Assembly: GCA_001602455.1 (NCBI GenBank)
Contig: CP012157.1
Location: 1,359,733-1,423,732, forward strand
Length of the DNA stretch: 64,000 bases
DNA from: Betaproteobacteria bacterium UKL13-2
GTDB taxonomy: Bacteria > Pseudomonadota > Gammaproteobacteria > Burkholderiales > Usitatibacteraceae
Direction of reading: 5' to 3'
Of the stretch, positions 27,029 to 36,747 are shown in pieces (the first letter of the stretch is position 1; each line of letters begins with the position of its first letter). A program made the translations under genes and the position numbers. The notes beneath the pieces are model-generated. The model searched no databases. It was not told the origin of the DNA and saw only the letters and a program-made list of their open reading frames with translations.

Positions 27029-29782
27029 ATGGACCGTCCACCGAAAAAGACAGTTAAAACAATTGCTGTGGCGCTTGGAGGGATTTTTCTCTCGCTGGCC
27101 ACTTCTGCCTATGCTGCCGGTTTAGGCAAGCTCTCAGTCACATCGTTATTGGGGCAACCGCTTTCTGCTGAAATCGACTTGGTCTCATTGCAGCCAGGCG
27201 AGTTCGAGGTGCTGACGGCTCGCGTCGCGAGTCCTGAGGCCTACACCGATGCGCGTATCGAGTACTCGCCGTTGCTTCGCCAAATCCGCTTTTCCATTGA
27301 GCGTAAGGCGGACGGGAGCCCGGTACTCAAGATGACCAGCGCGGCACCCATTAACGAGCCGTTTCTGGATATTCTGGTCGAGGTAACTTGGCCGGCGGGC
27401 AAGTTGGTACGTGAATACCCAATTTTGCTGGATCCCCCCGGCTTTAATGAAGCAAAAATTCAAGCGCCCGTCATCGCGCCGGTGCCTTCGCGTCCCGCAG
27501 CAACAGCGGTGGCGCCGAGTCCAGCAGAAACAAAAGCCGATGGTGCCGCTCCCGCTGTGGCTGCACAAGGCGCTTCCTATGGTCCGGTGAAGCGTGGCGA
27601 CACCCTCTCAAAAATTGCCTCCGAAATGAAGGACAACGGCATTTCGCTCGACCAGATGCTCGTCGCGTTATTTCGGGAGAATAAACAGGCATTTGCGAAT
27701 GGCAACATGAATTTGCTGAAAACGGGGCAGATTCTTCGCATCCCGTCAGCATCTGATGTAGCAAAAATTGCTAAGGACGAAGCGCAAAAGGAAGTTCGTG
27801 TCCAAGTCGCGGACTGGAAGACCTATCGCGAGCAAATCGCGGGAACGGCGGCGGCTGCCGCCAAACCGGCTGCCACCAATGTTGCGAGTGGCCAAGTTGC
27901 GTCATCAAAGCCTGTCACGCCGCCGCCAGCGTCGAATTCGGATCAACTCAAGATTGCAAAAGCTGATACGGCGCAGTCTGGCGCGACCAGCGCGCCCGAT
28001 GTAAAAGGCGGCGTAGATGCCGCCAAGGGCGCGGCGGCCAAGGAAGACGCAATCGCAAAAGAAAAAACCTTGGCTGAAGCCAAAGCGCGTATCGAGGCAC
28101 TAGAAAAGCAAAAGCTTGATGCGCAAAAACTGGTAGAACTAAAAGCACCGCTAACAGCATCTCCGGCTGACACCACGCCGACAGAGGTTCCACCAGTCCC
28201 AGCGGCAGTGCCAGCGCCGGCCGCTCCAGTGGCTAAGAAGCCTGATGCGCCAAAGGTGCCACCGCCACCGCCGCCTGAGCCAGAGTTGATGGACACGGTG
28301 ATGGAAAACTTGCCTATCATCGCTGGGGTGGGCGGCGCTGCTGTCATCGGCGCTGGATTGTTCGCCTTAATGCGGCGTCGCAAGAACGCGGGTGGCCCGA
28401 ATAGTTCGATGGCGCAAACGTCATCGTTGATGCCGTCTGAGATTAAGACGAATACGGTGACTGATGCGAGGGTGGGTGGTCTTGTTGACACGGGTAATAG
28501 TTCTTTCCTGACTGATTTCGACAAGATAGATTCGGCTGCCATCGTTGATACCGACGAGGTCGATCCGATTGCAGAGGCCGAGGTCTATATCGCTTATGGA
28601 CGTGATGCACAGGCCGAAGAGATTCTCAAAGAAGCACTGGTGCACGACAAAGGCCGCCACGATATCTCGATGAAGCTGCTCGAGATTTACCATGCGCGTA
28701 AGAGTGCTTCAGCGTTTGAACCCGTGGCGCGGGAGATCAAGGACGCGATCGGCGAGGCCTCCCCGATGTGGGCGACGGTCGCCTCGATGGGCGCGTCGAT
28801 CGATCCCTCAAACGCGCTCTATCAGGGGGCCACCGGAAACGTTGAAGCATCCAGCATAGTTGCATCCGGCGCTGATGCTGTTGCGACTGACAGCGTAGGC
28901 GACGCAAGCCAGAGGCTGGACATCGACTTTGACTTGGACTTGGACGATTCAGCAACTATCGGCATTACGTCGCCCCCCGCTGCTGCGCCCGCTGCTGCCG
29001 ATAAACCGACTGAGACGGCGGGGCTCGATTTTGATCTCGCGCTACTGGACTCGTCGGCTGCTGCGCCCGCTGCTGCGCCCGCTGTTGCCGATAAACCGAC
29101 TGAGACGGCGGGGCTCGATTTTGATCTCGCGCTACCGGACTCGTCGGCTGCTGCGCCCGCTGCTGCGCCCGCTGTTGCCGATGCACCGACTGAGACGGCG
29201 GGGCTCGATTTTGATCTCGCGCTACTGGACTCGGCTGCTGCTGCGCCCGCTGTTGCCGATGCACCGACTGAGACGGCGGGGCTCGATTTTGATCTCGCGC
29301 TACCGGACTCGTCGGCTGCTGCGCCCGCTGTTGCCGATACACCGACTGAGACGGCGGGGCTCGATTTTGATCTCGCGCTACTGGACTCGCCAACTGAGGC
29401 GGTGCCCGCCGTCGTAGCTGCGTCCGCCGCTGCGTCTGTCGGTGCCGACGTCGACTTTGATTTGCCTTCGTTGTCGCTCGATGAACCAAGCGCGGCACCA
29501 AGCGTGGATTTGCCTGTGTCCGAAGTGCCCGTAAAACCGGCCTCAATCCCGCTGCCGAATCTCGATTTGTCCGGTTTATCGCTTGATTTGGATACGCCAG
29601 CAGGAGTCGCTGAACCCGCGAGCGACCTAGATACCGAAGCGGTCACGACCAAGCTCGAACTCGCGAAGGCGTATGTTGAGATTGGCGATAGCGACGGCGC
29701 AAAAGAAATTCTGCTTGAAGTTTTGCAGGAAGGTTCGCTATTGCAGCAGGACGAAGCGAAAAAGATTCTCTCAGGGCTGTAA
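27029..29782 (+). CDS. fimV: FimV/HubP-family polar hub protein
   Basis: FimV organises the cell pole and type IV pilus assembly. Seen in order in 917 residues: signal peptide (to about residue 30, AVALGGIFLSLATSAYA), the periplasmic FimV N-terminal domain (LGKLSVTSLLGQPLSAEIDL), a LysM peptidoglycan-binding domain at about 184-240 (VKRGDTLSKIASEMKDNG), a Pro/Ala/Lys-rich and coiled stretch, one membrane helix at about 428-445 (LPIIAGVGGAAVIGAGLFAL), a TPR-like segment (EAEVYIAYGRDAQAEEIL), an acidic repeat region, and the C-terminal FimV domain (LELAKAYVEIGDSDGAKEIL). A perfect terminator follows. The acidic repeats are nearly identical in DNA and should vary in number between strains. Confidence 0.93.
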   Translation: MDRPPKKTVKTIAVALGGIFLSLATSAYAAGLGKLSVTSLLGQPLSAEIDLVSLQPGEFEVLTARVASPEAYTDARIEYSPLLRQIRFSIERKADGSPVLKMTSAAPINEPFLDILVEVTWPAGKLVREYPILLDPPGFNEAKIQAPVIAPVPSRPAATAVAPSPAETKADGAAPAVAAQGASYGPVKRGDTLSKIASEMKDNGISLDQMLVALFRENKQAFANGNMNLLKTGQILRIPSASDVAKIAKDEAQKEVRVQVADWKTYREQIAGTAAAAAKPAATNVASGQVASSKPVTPPPASNSDQLKIAKADTAQSGATSAPDVKGGVDAAKGAAAKEDAIAKEKTLAEAKARIEALEKQKLDAQKLVELKAPLTASPADTTPTEVPPVPAAVPAPAAPVAKKPDAPKVPPPPPPEPELMDTVMENLPIIAGVGGAAVIGAGLFALMRRRKNAGGPNSSMAQTSSLMPSEIKTNTVTDARVGGLVDTGNSSFLTDFDKIDSAAIVDTDEVDPIAEAEVYIAYGRDAQAEEILKEALVHDKGRHDISMKLLEIYHARKSASAFEPVAREIKDAIGEASPMWATVASMGASIDPSNALYQGATGNVEASSIVASGADAVATDSVGDASQRLDIDFDLDLDDSATIGITSPPAAAPAAADKPTETAGLDFDLALLDSSAAAPAAAPAVADKPTETAGLDFDLALPDSSAAAPAAAPAVADAPTETAGLDFDLALLDSAAAAPAVADAPTETAGLDFDLALPDSSAAAPAVADTPTETAGLDFDLALLDSPTEAVPAVVAASAAASVGADVDFDLPSLSLDEPSAAPSVDLPVSEVPVKPASIPLPNLDLSGLSLDLDTPAGVAEPASDLDTEAVTTKLELAKAYVEIGDSDGAKEILLEVLQEGSLLQQDEAKKILSGL
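29000..29390 (+). repeat. In-frame minisatellite in fimV
   Basis: Five copies of a unit coding ADxPTETAGLDFDLALxDS, starting at about 29000, 29090, 29180, 29258 and 29336. Steps are 90, 90, 78 and 78 bases, all multiples of three, so unit gain or loss keeps the frame. Bases are almost identical between units. Confidence 0.9.
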
Positions 29783-29801
29783 ACTTCTTCGATGGGTTTG
29801 G

Positions 29802-29831
29802 GGGCGCGGATCTCCGCGCCCTTTGTTTTTT
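29802..29831 (+). terminator. Intrinsic terminator after fimV
   Basis: A perfect 9-bp stem GGGCGCGGA / TCCGCGCCC with a 2-base loop is followed by TTTGTTTTTT. It ends only 11 bases before the truA start codon. Confidence 0.9.
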
Positions 29832-29842
29832 GGGCGTTTGCG

Positions 29843-30664
29843 ATGCGCGTTGCGCTTGGTCTTGAATATCGCGGTACGGCTTATTGCGGATGGCAATCGC
29901 AGTCGTCAGGCTGCGGGGTACAAGACTATGTTGAAAAAGCGGTCGCTGCCTTTTTAGGAGAACCCGCGAGAGTTATCTGTGCGGGGCGCACGGATACTGG
30001 AGTGCACGCCACTGCACAGGTTGTTCACCTCGACACCTTGTTGGCGCGTCCGGTACAAGCATGGGTACGAGGCGTGAACAGTTTTTTGCCACCAGATATT
30101 CGTATCTTATGGGCGCATTTCCTGCCAGAGCCAGCCGAATGTCGTGAAGAAGAACGCTTTCATGCGCGCTTTTCAGCGATCTCCCGGCGCTACTGTTATC
30201 GTCTCGTGGATAGGGCCGTCGCGCCCGGCATCGAGCATGGCCTCGTTGGCTGGTTTCATGCGCCCCTAGACCTTGATCGGATGCAGGCAGCAGCACATCT
30301 TCTACTTGGTGAAAAAGATTTTTCTGCATTTCGCTCGGCCGAGTGTCAAGCAAAATCACCGGTTAAGGTCATGCAGGCAGTACGGGTCTTTCGCGAAGGG
30401 ACGACGCTCATCTTTGATCTTCGTGCCAGCGCTTTTTTGCATCATATGGTTCGAAACATCGTGGGCTGCCTCGTCTATGTTGGGGCAGGAAGGCAGGATG
30501 CCGACTGGTTTGCCGCCGTCATTGCCTCGAAAGACCGTGCGCGATGTGCGCCAACATTTTCGCCCGATGGCCTCTACCTCGTCGGCGTGGAGTACGATGG
30601 GCGTTGGATGCTGCCGGCCTTCCCGGTGCGCGGTGTTGCTGCAGAAGGCGGACAAAATGACTGA
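29843..30664 (+). CDS. truA: tRNA pseudouridine(38-40) synthase TruA
   Basis: TruA converts U38-U40 in tRNA anticodon stems to pseudouridine. The 273-residue product starts MRVALGLEYRGTAYCGWQSQ; the catalytic aspartate is in CAGRTDTGVHATAQVVHL (about Asp 53), and SAFLHHMVRNIVGCLVYVG lies near the C-terminus. An in-frame ATG at 29792 would add 17 residues coded by the terminator hairpin and is rejected. The start lies 11 bases after the T-run of a strong terminator, leaving only GGGCG as a weak ribosome site. Expression therefore seems to need readthrough or an unseen promoter in fimV. The 3' end overlaps trpF by 8 bases. Confidence 0.93.
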   Translation: MRVALGLEYRGTAYCGWQSQSSGCGVQDYVEKAVAAFLGEPARVICAGRTDTGVHATAQVVHLDTLLARPVQAWVRGVNSFLPPDIRILWAHFLPEPAECREEERFHARFSAISRRYCYRLVDRAVAPGIEHGLVGWFHAPLDLDRMQAAAHLLLGEKDFSAFRSAECQAKSPVKVMQAVRVFREGTTLIFDLRASAFLHHMVRNIVGCLVYVGAGRQDADWFAAVIASKDRARCAPTFSPDGLYLVGVEYDGRWMLPAFPVRGVAAEGGQND

Positions 30665-31331
30665 AACCCCGCATCGGACATGCATCAAGATTTGCGGTAT
30701 TCGTGATCCCGAAATGGGACGATTCGCAGTCGAGGCGGGTGCCGACGCAATCGGAATGGTCTTTTACGCGCCTTCGCCGCGAGCCGTGGACCTCAAGATG
30801 GGCGTTGCAATTAAGAAAATGCTCCCCACTCATGCACTTTCAGTCGCATTGTTTGTGAATCCAGATGCATCCTTGGTGCAGCAAGTCATCGCTGACATCG
30901 CCCCCTCTGTGTTGCAGTTTCATGGCGATGAATCGGCTGAATTTTGCGCCCAGTTTAAGCGACCGTTCTGGAAGGCTGTTCGAGTGGCACCAACGACCGA
31001 TTTGTTAGAATTTAGCCGTTGCTTCGCACGAGCGGATCGGCTGCTTCTTGACGCGGACGCGATATCCAATCGCGCAGTAGGGTCGAACGACAAACCGCTA
31101 TACGGCGGGACGGGTGAGGTATTTGATTGGGACTTGATCCCTGCAGCCATTGGGCACTCGATTGTGTTGTCTGGGGGGCTTACGGTCGCTAACGTCGCAG
31201 GCGCGATTGGTCGTGTAAAGCCTTGGGCGGTGGATGTGTCGAGTGGTGTCGAACGTCAGAAGGGGGTCAAGAGTCGCGACCTCATTCAGCAATTTATCCA
31301 AGCAGTACAAAAGGAAGATATACGTGAATAA
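30657..31331 (+). CDS. trpF: Phosphoribosylanthranilate isomerase
   Basis: TrpF isomerises N-(5-phosphoribosyl)anthranilate to the ribulose form in tryptophan synthesis. The 224-residue (beta-alpha)8 barrel starts with [20 protein letters not shown], where the Cys of KICG is the general base; VLQFHGDES is at about residue 82, and [17 protein letters not shown] binds phosphate near the C-terminus. ATG 30657 overlaps truA by 8 bases; the upstream in-frame extension lies within truA and is not used. It overlaps trpB by 8 bases. truA-trpF-trpB-trpA-accD-folC is a conserved betaproteobacterial operon. Confidence 0.96.
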   Translation: MTETPHRTCIKICGIRDPEMGRFAVEAGADAIGMVFYAPSPRAVDLKMGVAIKKMLPTHALSVALFVNPDASLVQQVIADIAPSVLQFHGDESAEFCAQFKRPFWKAVRVAPTTDLLEFSRCFARADRLLLDADAISNRAVGSNDKPLYGGTGEVFDWDLIPAAIGHSIVLSGGLTVANVAGAIGRVKPWAVDVSSGVERQKGVKSRDLIQQFIQAVQKEDIRE

Positions 31332-32574
31332 GCGGTTTGAAGCCTACAACTACCCGGATGCGACGGGTCACTTCGGCCAATATGGCGGTACGTTTGTCGC
31401 TGAGACACTTCAGGCGGCGCTGCTTGAACTGAATTTGGAATACGCCAAGGCGCAGGCCGATCCGGCGTTTATCGCCGAGTTTCAGCGCGAGCTCAAACAC
31501 TACGTCGGTCGTCCCAGTCCGATTTATCACGCGAAGCGGCTGTCGGACGAACTCGGTGGCGCACAGATCTACCTTAAGCGTGAAGACCTCAACCATACCG
31601 GCGCGCACAAGATTAACAACACCATCGGCCAAGCGCTGCTGGCTCGTCGTATGGGTAAGCCGCGGGTGATCGCCGAGACCGGTGCTGGCCAGCATGGTGT
31701 TGCGAGTGCCACCGTCGCCGCACGTTATGGGCTCGAATGTGTGGTTTACATGGGCATTGATGACGTTCGCCGACAAGCGCAAAACGTCTACCGCATGAAG
31801 TTGCTTGGTGCCACCGTGATGCCGGTTGAGAGTGGTTCGCGCACGCTAAAGGATGCGTTAAACGAAGCCATGCGTGACTGGGTGACCAACGTTGAATCGA
31901 CGTTCTACATCATTGGTACTGTTGCCGGGCCACACCCCTACCCGATGATGGTGCGAGATTTCAATTCCGTCGTTGGCAAAGAGTGTGTCGTGCAGATGCC
32001 GGAGATGATTGGCCGCCAGCCAGACGCGGTGCTTGCGTGTGTGGGTGGTGGTTCGAATGCGATGGGAATTTTCTTCGACTACATTCCACACGACACTGTG
32101 CGCCTCATCGGGTGCGAAGCTGGCGGTGAGGGGGTTGAGACGGGCAAACATTCCGCATCATTGACGGCAGGTACACCTGGCGTGTTGCACGGCAACCGCA
32201 CCTACTTGTTGCAAGACGTAAACGGGCAGATCATCGATACGCACTCGGTGTCGGCTGGGTTGGACTATCCGGGCGTCGGTCCAGAGCACGCTTGGCTGAA
32301 AGACAGCGGTCGCGCAGAGTATGTCGCGGTCAATGATGACGAGGCGCTTGCTGCGTTTCATCGCCTGTGTCGCACGGAGGGCATCATTCCCGCGCTCGAA
32401 TCCAGCCATGCGGTTGCCCAAGCGATGAAGATGGCACCCGCCATGTCGAAAGATCAGGTGTTGCTGGTGAATCTTTCCGGCCGCGGCGATAAGGACATGG
32501 CTACCGTCGCCGAGCGCAGTGGGCTACAGTTCTTTTGTCGTCCTTCGTGCCAAGCTGCGGCGGAGTCGCGCTGA
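31324..32574 (+). CDS. trpB: Tryptophan synthase, beta subunit
   Basis: TrpB condenses indole with serine, using pyridoxal phosphate. The 416-residue product has the PLP lysine in [20 protein letters not shown] (about Lys 90), the loop [13 protein letters not shown], and the phosphate-binding run [12 protein letters not shown]. The start is GTG 31324 with AAGGA 8 bases upstream, overlapping the trpF stop. Homologues start at the same point ([20 protein letters not shown]). The stop overlaps the trpA ATG (TGATG), so the two subunits are co-translated as usual for an alpha2-beta2 complex. Confidence 0.97.
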   Translation: MNKRFEAYNYPDATGHFGQYGGTFVAETLQAALLELNLEYAKAQADPAFIAEFQRELKHYVGRPSPIYHAKRLSDELGGAQIYLKREDLNHTGAHKINNTIGQALLARRMGKPRVIAETGAGQHGVASATVAARYGLECVVYMGIDDVRRQAQNVYRMKLLGATVMPVESGSRTLKDALNEAMRDWVTNVESTFYIIGTVAGPHPYPMMVRDFNSVVGKECVVQMPEMIGRQPDAVLACVGGGSNAMGIFFDYIPHDTVRLIGCEAGGEGVETGKHSASLTAGTPGVLHGNRTYLLQDVNGQIIDTHSVSAGLDYPGVGPEHAWLKDSGRAEYVAVNDDEALAAFHRLCRTEGIIPALESSHAVAQAMKMAPAMSKDQVLLVNLSGRGDKDMATVAERSGLQFFCRPSCQAAAESR

Positions 32575-33380
32575 TGACGGGTACCTCACGAATCGATGCA
32601 GCCTTTGCGCGGCTGCAAACCGAGAAACGCAAGGCGCTGATTCCGTTTATCACGGTGGGCGACCCAGCGTTGGCGGTCACGGTGCCGCTGATGCATGAGA
32701 TGGTTCGGGCGGGTGTGGACGTGATTGAGTTAGGGGTACCATTTTCTGACCCGATGGCTGACGGGCCGGTGATTCAACGTGCGTCTGAACGTGCCGTGAA
32801 ACAAGGCGTCGGTCTGAGGGACGTATTGGCGTGCGTTGCTGAATTTAGGCAGCGCAATACAACGACGCCGATTGTGTTGATGGGCTATGCGAACCCCATC
32901 GAACGCATGGGACTCGACGTATTCGCGGACGCTGCTGTCGTGGCCGGTGTTGATGGCGTGTTGGTGGTCGACTATCCACCGGAAGAGAGTGCGGCGTTGC
33001 TGGCAGCCATGGACAGCCGCGGAATTGCCACGATTTATTTGCTTAGCCCGACATCGTCGCCTGCGAGAATCAAATTGGTATCCGAGGCGGCAAGAGGGTA
33101 CGTCTACTATGTGTCGCTCAAAGGTGTGACCGGCGCGGGCAACATCGATACTGAGGAAGTCGGGCGCAAGATTGCCGAAATCAAAACGCAGATCAAGATT
33201 CCGGTCGGCGTGGGCTTCGGCATCCGCGATGGTATGACCGCGAAGCTCATTAGCAACGCTGCCGATGCGGTGGTCATTGGGTCGCGGATTGTGCAGGAGA
33301 TTGAAAGCGCACCACCAGAGAAGGTCGTGGAAAACGTAGGCAAGTTGGTCGCAAGTTTTCGTTTTGCGATGGACGCGTAA
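32574..33380 (+). CDS. trpA: Tryptophan synthase, alpha subunit
   Basis: TrpA cleaves indole-3-glycerol phosphate to indole, which channels to TrpB. The 268-residue barrel shows [20 protein letters not shown], the catalytic Glu in [20 protein letters not shown] (about Glu 50) and Asp in the DYPPEES-like region, and [14 protein letters not shown] for phosphate binding. It begins within the trpB stop codon (TGATG). accD follows after 33 bases in the same direction. Confidence 0.97.
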   Translation: MTGTSRIDAAFARLQTEKRKALIPFITVGDPALAVTVPLMHEMVRAGVDVIELGVPFSDPMADGPVIQRASERAVKQGVGLRDVLACVAEFRQRNTTTPIVLMGYANPIERMGLDVFADAAVVAGVDGVLVVDYPPEESAALLAAMDSRGIATIYLLSPTSSPARIKLVSEAARGYVYYVSLKGVTGAGNIDTEEVGRKIAEIKTQIKIPVGVGFGIRDGMTAKLISNAADAVVIGSRIVQEIESAPPEKVVENVGKLVASFRFAMDA

Positions 33381-33413
33381 ACTCATCCCTTTCAGAATAG
33401 TCGAGGCTGCACG

Positions 33414-34301
33414 ATGTCGTGGTTCCGCAAGCTACTCCCGCCGAAGATCAAATCCTCCAGTACGCCGGCACGAAAAGCCGTCCCGGAAGGGCTTTGGAGC
33501 AAATGCCCATCTTGCCAAGCGACGTTGTATTTCACCGATCTTGAAAACAATATGCATGTGTGCCCGAAGTGTGGTCACCACAACCGTATCTCGGCACGGG
33601 CGCGCTTGGATATGTTTTTTGATCCAGAAGGGCGCGCCGAACTGGGTTCGGAGGTCGTGCCAATCGACAGCCTCAAGTTCAAAGATAGCAAAAAATACAC
33701 CGACCGACTGGTCGATGCCGAAAAGACAACGGGCGAGACCGATGCGCTCGTTGTGATTCAAGGCACCGTCCAAGGGGTGGCGATGATTGCGGCAAGTTTT
33801 GAGTTCAGTTTTCTCGGCGGCTCGATGGGCTCGGTCGTGGGTGAGCGTTTCGCGCGTGCGGTTGAAGCCTGTTACGACGAAAAACTTCCCTTCGTCTGCT
33901 TTACCGCGACGGGTGGGGCCAGGATGCAAGAGGGCTTACTGTCATTGATGCAAATGGCGAAAACGACGGCGTGCTTGCATCAGTTGTCGCAAGCCCGCTT
34001 GCCTTTCATTTCCGTGCTCACCGATCCCACGATGGGCGGCGTATCCGCCAGCTTTGCCATGTTGGGGGACGTCGTTATTGCGGAACCGGGCGCGCTGATT
34101 GGTTTTGCCGGTCCGCGTGTGATTGAGCAAACGGTTCGCGAGACACTGCCTGACGGATTTCAGCGTGCGGAGTTTTTGCTAGAAAAAGGCGCGATCGACA
34201 TGATCGTTGATCGCCGCGATATGCGTAGCAAGGTGGCCTCACTGGTGACGCTGCTTCAGCGCGAGCCCGCGCCATCCCCGGAAGTCGCGGAGCAAGCCTG
34301 A
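33414..34301 (+). CDS. accD: Acetyl-CoA carboxylase carboxyltransferase, beta subunit
   Basis: AccD with AccA transfers the carboxyl group from biotin to acetyl-CoA, giving malonyl-CoA. The 295-residue product has the N-terminal zinc ribbon with four cysteines (CPSCQ at about 28-31 and CPKCGHH at about 47-50), then the crotonase-like core with [38 protein letters not shown] and [19 protein letters not shown]. It is part of the trp-acc-fol string. A two-hairpin repeat separates it from folC. Confidence 0.97.
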   Translation: MSWFRKLLPPKIKSSSTPARKAVPEGLWSKCPSCQATLYFTDLENNMHVCPKCGHHNRISARARLDMFFDPEGRAELGSEVVPIDSLKFKDSKKYTDRLVDAEKTTGETDALVVIQGTVQGVAMIAASFEFSFLGGSMGSVVGERFARAVEACYDEKLPFVCFTATGGARMQEGLLSLMQMAKTTACLHQLSQARLPFISVLTDPTMGGVSASFAMLGDVVIAEPGALIGFAGPRVIEQTVRETLPDGFQRAEFLLEKGAIDMIVDRRDMRSKVASLVTLLQREPAPSPEVAEQA

Positions 34302-34349
34302 TTTGGTCTGGCATTATGAGAAGTTTAGCGGCAATGCAGCAACTTCTAA

Positions 34350-34560
34350 CAGGGCACTTCTATAAACCTGCTGCGTGGGCGAATTTCGCGCCTGCGGTGC
34401 TCGCCGTACACTGGGTACGTGTCCCGTGTTTGCCAAACCCGTCGGCACGAACTTCGCCCGCTCGCGACGGTTTCGAGAAGTTCCCTAACATTAAAAATCG
34501 CCTATCGGTGGGCGGTTTCAGAGGTTTTCGCCTGAAAGCGCCCGTCCTTACTAGAGTTTT
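34350..34560 (+). repeat. Two-hairpin dispersed element, copy 2
   Basis: Bases 34353-34479 are identical, inverted, to 54236-54362 (127 bases). Long stem: arms CTTCTATAAACC and GGTTTCGAGAAG plus GGGCGAA/TTCGCCC. Second hairpin: GGGCGGTTTCAG (34510-34521) with CTGAAAGCGCCC (34532-34543), one mismatch. It ends next to the folC 14-bp repeats. Confidence 0.85.
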
Positions 34561-34563
34561 GCC

Positions 34564-34605
34564 ATGCGCTTAGATATATGCGCTTAGATATATGCACTTA
34601 GATAC
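34564..34605 (+). repeat. 14-bp triplication over the folC start, with mini-ORFs
   Basis: Units ATGCGCTTAGATAT (34564, 34578) and ATGCACTTAGATAC (34592). Because 14 is not a multiple of 3, the first two ATGs open 7-codon frames (MRLDICA, MRLDICT) that end in TAG at 34585-34587 and 34599-34601; only the third ATG reads into folC. The second mini-frame's stop overlaps the folC start region. Confidence 0.8.
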
Positions 34606-35899
34606 GCCCTCACTGCCCGCGACGCTGGAAGGTTGGCTCGACTACATCGGCCGTCAGCACACCGCCGAAATCGTGATGGGCCTAGACCGTGTCCGCGAGG
34701 TATGGGTTCGCATGGGTTGTCCCAACGCACCGCGTAACATCGTGGTGGCGGGCACAAACGGCAAAGGTTCGACCTGTGCCATGCTCGAGTCGATCCTGCA
34801 CGTGGCGGGATACCGAACCGGCTTCTATTCATCCCCCCATTTGCTACGTTACAACGAGCGCGTCCGAATTGCGCAGATGGAGGCGGACGACGATATGCTG
34901 GTTGCATCTTTTGCGGCCGTTGAGCGTGCGCGGACCACGGGTGAAACGGTACCGCTCACATACTTTGAGTTCGCGACCTTGTCCGCGCTATGGTGCTTCG
35001 TGCGCGCTGGGGTGGACATCGCAATTCTTGAGGTCGGCATGGGTGGACGCCTCGATGCGGTCAACCTTGTCGATGCTGATGTGAGTGTTATTACGTCGAT
35101 CGATTTAGACCACCAAGCGTTTCTCGGCGACACACGCGAAAAAATTGGCATCGAGAAGGCGCATGTTTATCGTGCTGGAAGGCCAGCGATCTTTGCTGAT
35201 CCGGATATGCCGCAAAGTGTGCGTGACTATGCTGCATCCATCGGGGCGCTGCTGCATCAGATTGGCGATGCCTATCAATTGACGAAGATGGAAGGTCAGT
35301 GGCAGTGGGAAGGGACAATCGTGGGGGTGACAACGCGGCGCGTGGCCTTGCCCTATCCGGCACTTCGTGGGGGATACCAACTCCGCAACGCAGCAGCGGC
35401 ACTCGCTGCACTCGCGGCGCTAAATGCCAGCGGTGCCAATATGCCTGTGTCACAACATCAGGTAAAGCGAGGGCTGTTGGACGTTGATTGGCCGGGCCGG
35501 ATGCAAGTGCTGCCGGGGCGCCCCACGGTGATTCTTGATGTCGCCCATAACCCTCATGCCGCCCGCGCACTGCACGATGCGCTGGGCACGATGGGTTACT
35601 ACGAAAACACCTATGCGGTGTTTGCCATGCTGAGGGATAAGGATATCCAGCAAGTGATTCACATACTCAAGGATCGGATCGATTTTTGGTTCATCGCAGG
35701 ACTCGGCGGCGAGCGTGGAGCGAGCGTGGAGCACCTTGCAAACATTCTCGATGCCAGCGGTCTGGCCGGAAAGTATGCTCGCTTCGCCAGTATTAACGGC
35801 GCCTATGATGCCGCCCGTGAGAGAGCGGGGCAGAATGATAGAATTTTGGGGTTTGGTTCCTTTTACACAGTCGCCGCCCTGCTGAAAATTGCGAAGTAG
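34592..35899 (+). CDS. folC: Folylpolyglutamate / dihydrofolate synthase
   Basis: FolC joins glutamate to dihydropteroate and then extends the polyglutamate tail of folates. The 435-residue product shows the P-loop VVAGTNGKGSTCAMLESIL (about residues 50-68), SPHLLRYNERVRI, EVGMGGRLDAVNLVDADVSV with the omega-loop, SIDLDHQAFLGDTREKIGIE and VILDVAHNPHAARAL. The N-terminus MHLDTPSLPATLEGWLDYIG is normal. Its ATG is the third of three tandem repeats, two of which start short decoy frames. No clear Shine-Dalgarno precedes it, so reinitiation after a mini-frame is plausible. Confidence 0.95.
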   Translation: MHLDTPSLPATLEGWLDYIGRQHTAEIVMGLDRVREVWVRMGCPNAPRNIVVAGTNGKGSTCAMLESILHVAGYRTGFYSSPHLLRYNERVRIAQMEADDDMLVASFAAVERARTTGETVPLTYFEFATLSALWCFVRAGVDIAILEVGMGGRLDAVNLVDADVSVITSIDLDHQAFLGDTREKIGIEKAHVYRAGRPAIFADPDMPQSVRDYAASIGALLHQIGDAYQLTKMEGQWQWEGTIVGVTTRRVALPYPALRGGYQLRNAAAALAALAALNASGANMPVSQHQVKRGLLDVDWPGRMQVLPGRPTVILDVAHNPHAARALHDALGTMGYYENTYAVFAMLRDKDIQQVIHILKDRIDFWFIAGLGGERGASVEHLANILDASGLAGKYARFASINGAYDAARERAGQNDRILGFGSFYTVAALLKIAK

Positions 35900-35969
35900 T
35901 CGATTGCCTTCTACTTCCCCTGTTGCAATGCTGGTGTGATGACCGCTTGTACGCTATCTCGAAGACCCC

Positions 35970-36743
35970 ATGCCAACTGCCCAACATTCCGCAACATCTG
36001 AACCAACAGCGGCAGAACTCGAATTGAAGCGTCGTGGTCGACGCCGGCTTATCGGCGCTGTCACAATGGGGATCGTGGCAATCGTAGTTTTGCCAATGAT
36101 TTTCGATGCGGAGCCTAAACGTAAAGATACGACGAGACAAGAAATCGAAATTCAAATTCCGCCGAAGGAAGGACTGGCACCTCCTATCGCGCCAGTCGTA
36201 CCACCAACATCGGTTGTGGAGGCGACACCGAAGGAACAGCCAAAGTCGGACGGCAAAACGCCACCACCTGATGCAGCAGCGGAAAAACCCAGTGACATCG
36301 CCCAGGCCCCGATCAAGCCAGCCATTGCCGTGGTCGCGCCAGTCGCGCCAGTCGCGCCAGTCGCGCCAAACGTCGCGCCAAACGTCGCGCCGAAGGGCAG
36401 TGCAACACTAGACACTAAGGCCGAACCGACGCCGGTGATGAAAGCTGATGCGAAGCCCGAGAAAAAAACCGACACCAAGGCGGCTGAGGCCGGGGCCACC
36501 CAAACCGCTTCCGGTGGTTTTGTGATTCAACTCGGTGCGTTTAGAGACCCGGAGAACGCAAAGTCAGTCGTGAGCCGCATGAAAGAGGCGAAGCTGCCTG
36601 TATTTACCGATGTGCTCGCGGTCAAGAATGGCAAAGTGACGAGGGTTCGGGTGGGCCCATTCCCAACCAAGGAAAAGGCAGAAAGTACACTTGCCCAAGT
36701 CAAGCTTGGCGGTGTTGACGGCAAAGTTGTGCCGTTGCCATGA
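35970..36743 (+). CDS. dedD: DedD-like SPOR-domain protein
   Basis: A bitopic inner-membrane protein expected at the division septum through binding of denuded peptidoglycan glycans. Cytoplasmic basic N-terminus (LKRRGRRRLIG), one membrane helix (AVTMGIVAIVVLPMIF, about 33-48), a long Pro/Ala/Lys-rich periplasmic linker containing a VAP repeat coded by GTCGCGCCA tandem units near 36340-36390, and a C-terminal SPOR domain (FVIQLGAFRDPENAKSVVSR...KVTRVRVGPFPTKEKAE, about 178-255). Length is 257 residues. It precedes cvpA and purF, the usual order. DedD is inferred from domain plan and context. Confidence 0.88.
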   Translation: MPTAQHSATSEPTAAELELKRRGRRRLIGAVTMGIVAIVVLPMIFDAEPKRKDTTRQEIEIQIPPKEGLAPPIAPVVPPTSVVEATPKEQPKSDGKTPPPDAAAEKPSDIAQAPIKPAIAVVAPVAPVAPVAPNVAPNVAPKGSATLDTKAEPTPVMKADAKPEKKTDTKAAEAGATQTASGGFVIQLGAFRDPENAKSVVSRMKEAKLPVFTDVLAVKNGKVTRVRVGPFPTKEKAESTLAQVKLGGVDGKVVPLP

Positions 36744-36747
36744 TGCG

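Noticed and set aside
29000-29390. CRISPR array
   Set aside because: Regular repeats here are coding (fimV), with no spacers of unique sequence and no cas genes in the window.
28822-29652. Long minus-strand open frame opposite fimV (276 codons, Ser/Ala-rich)
   Set aside because: It mirrors the in-frame minisatellite and biased codons of fimV; no family likeness and no ribosome site.
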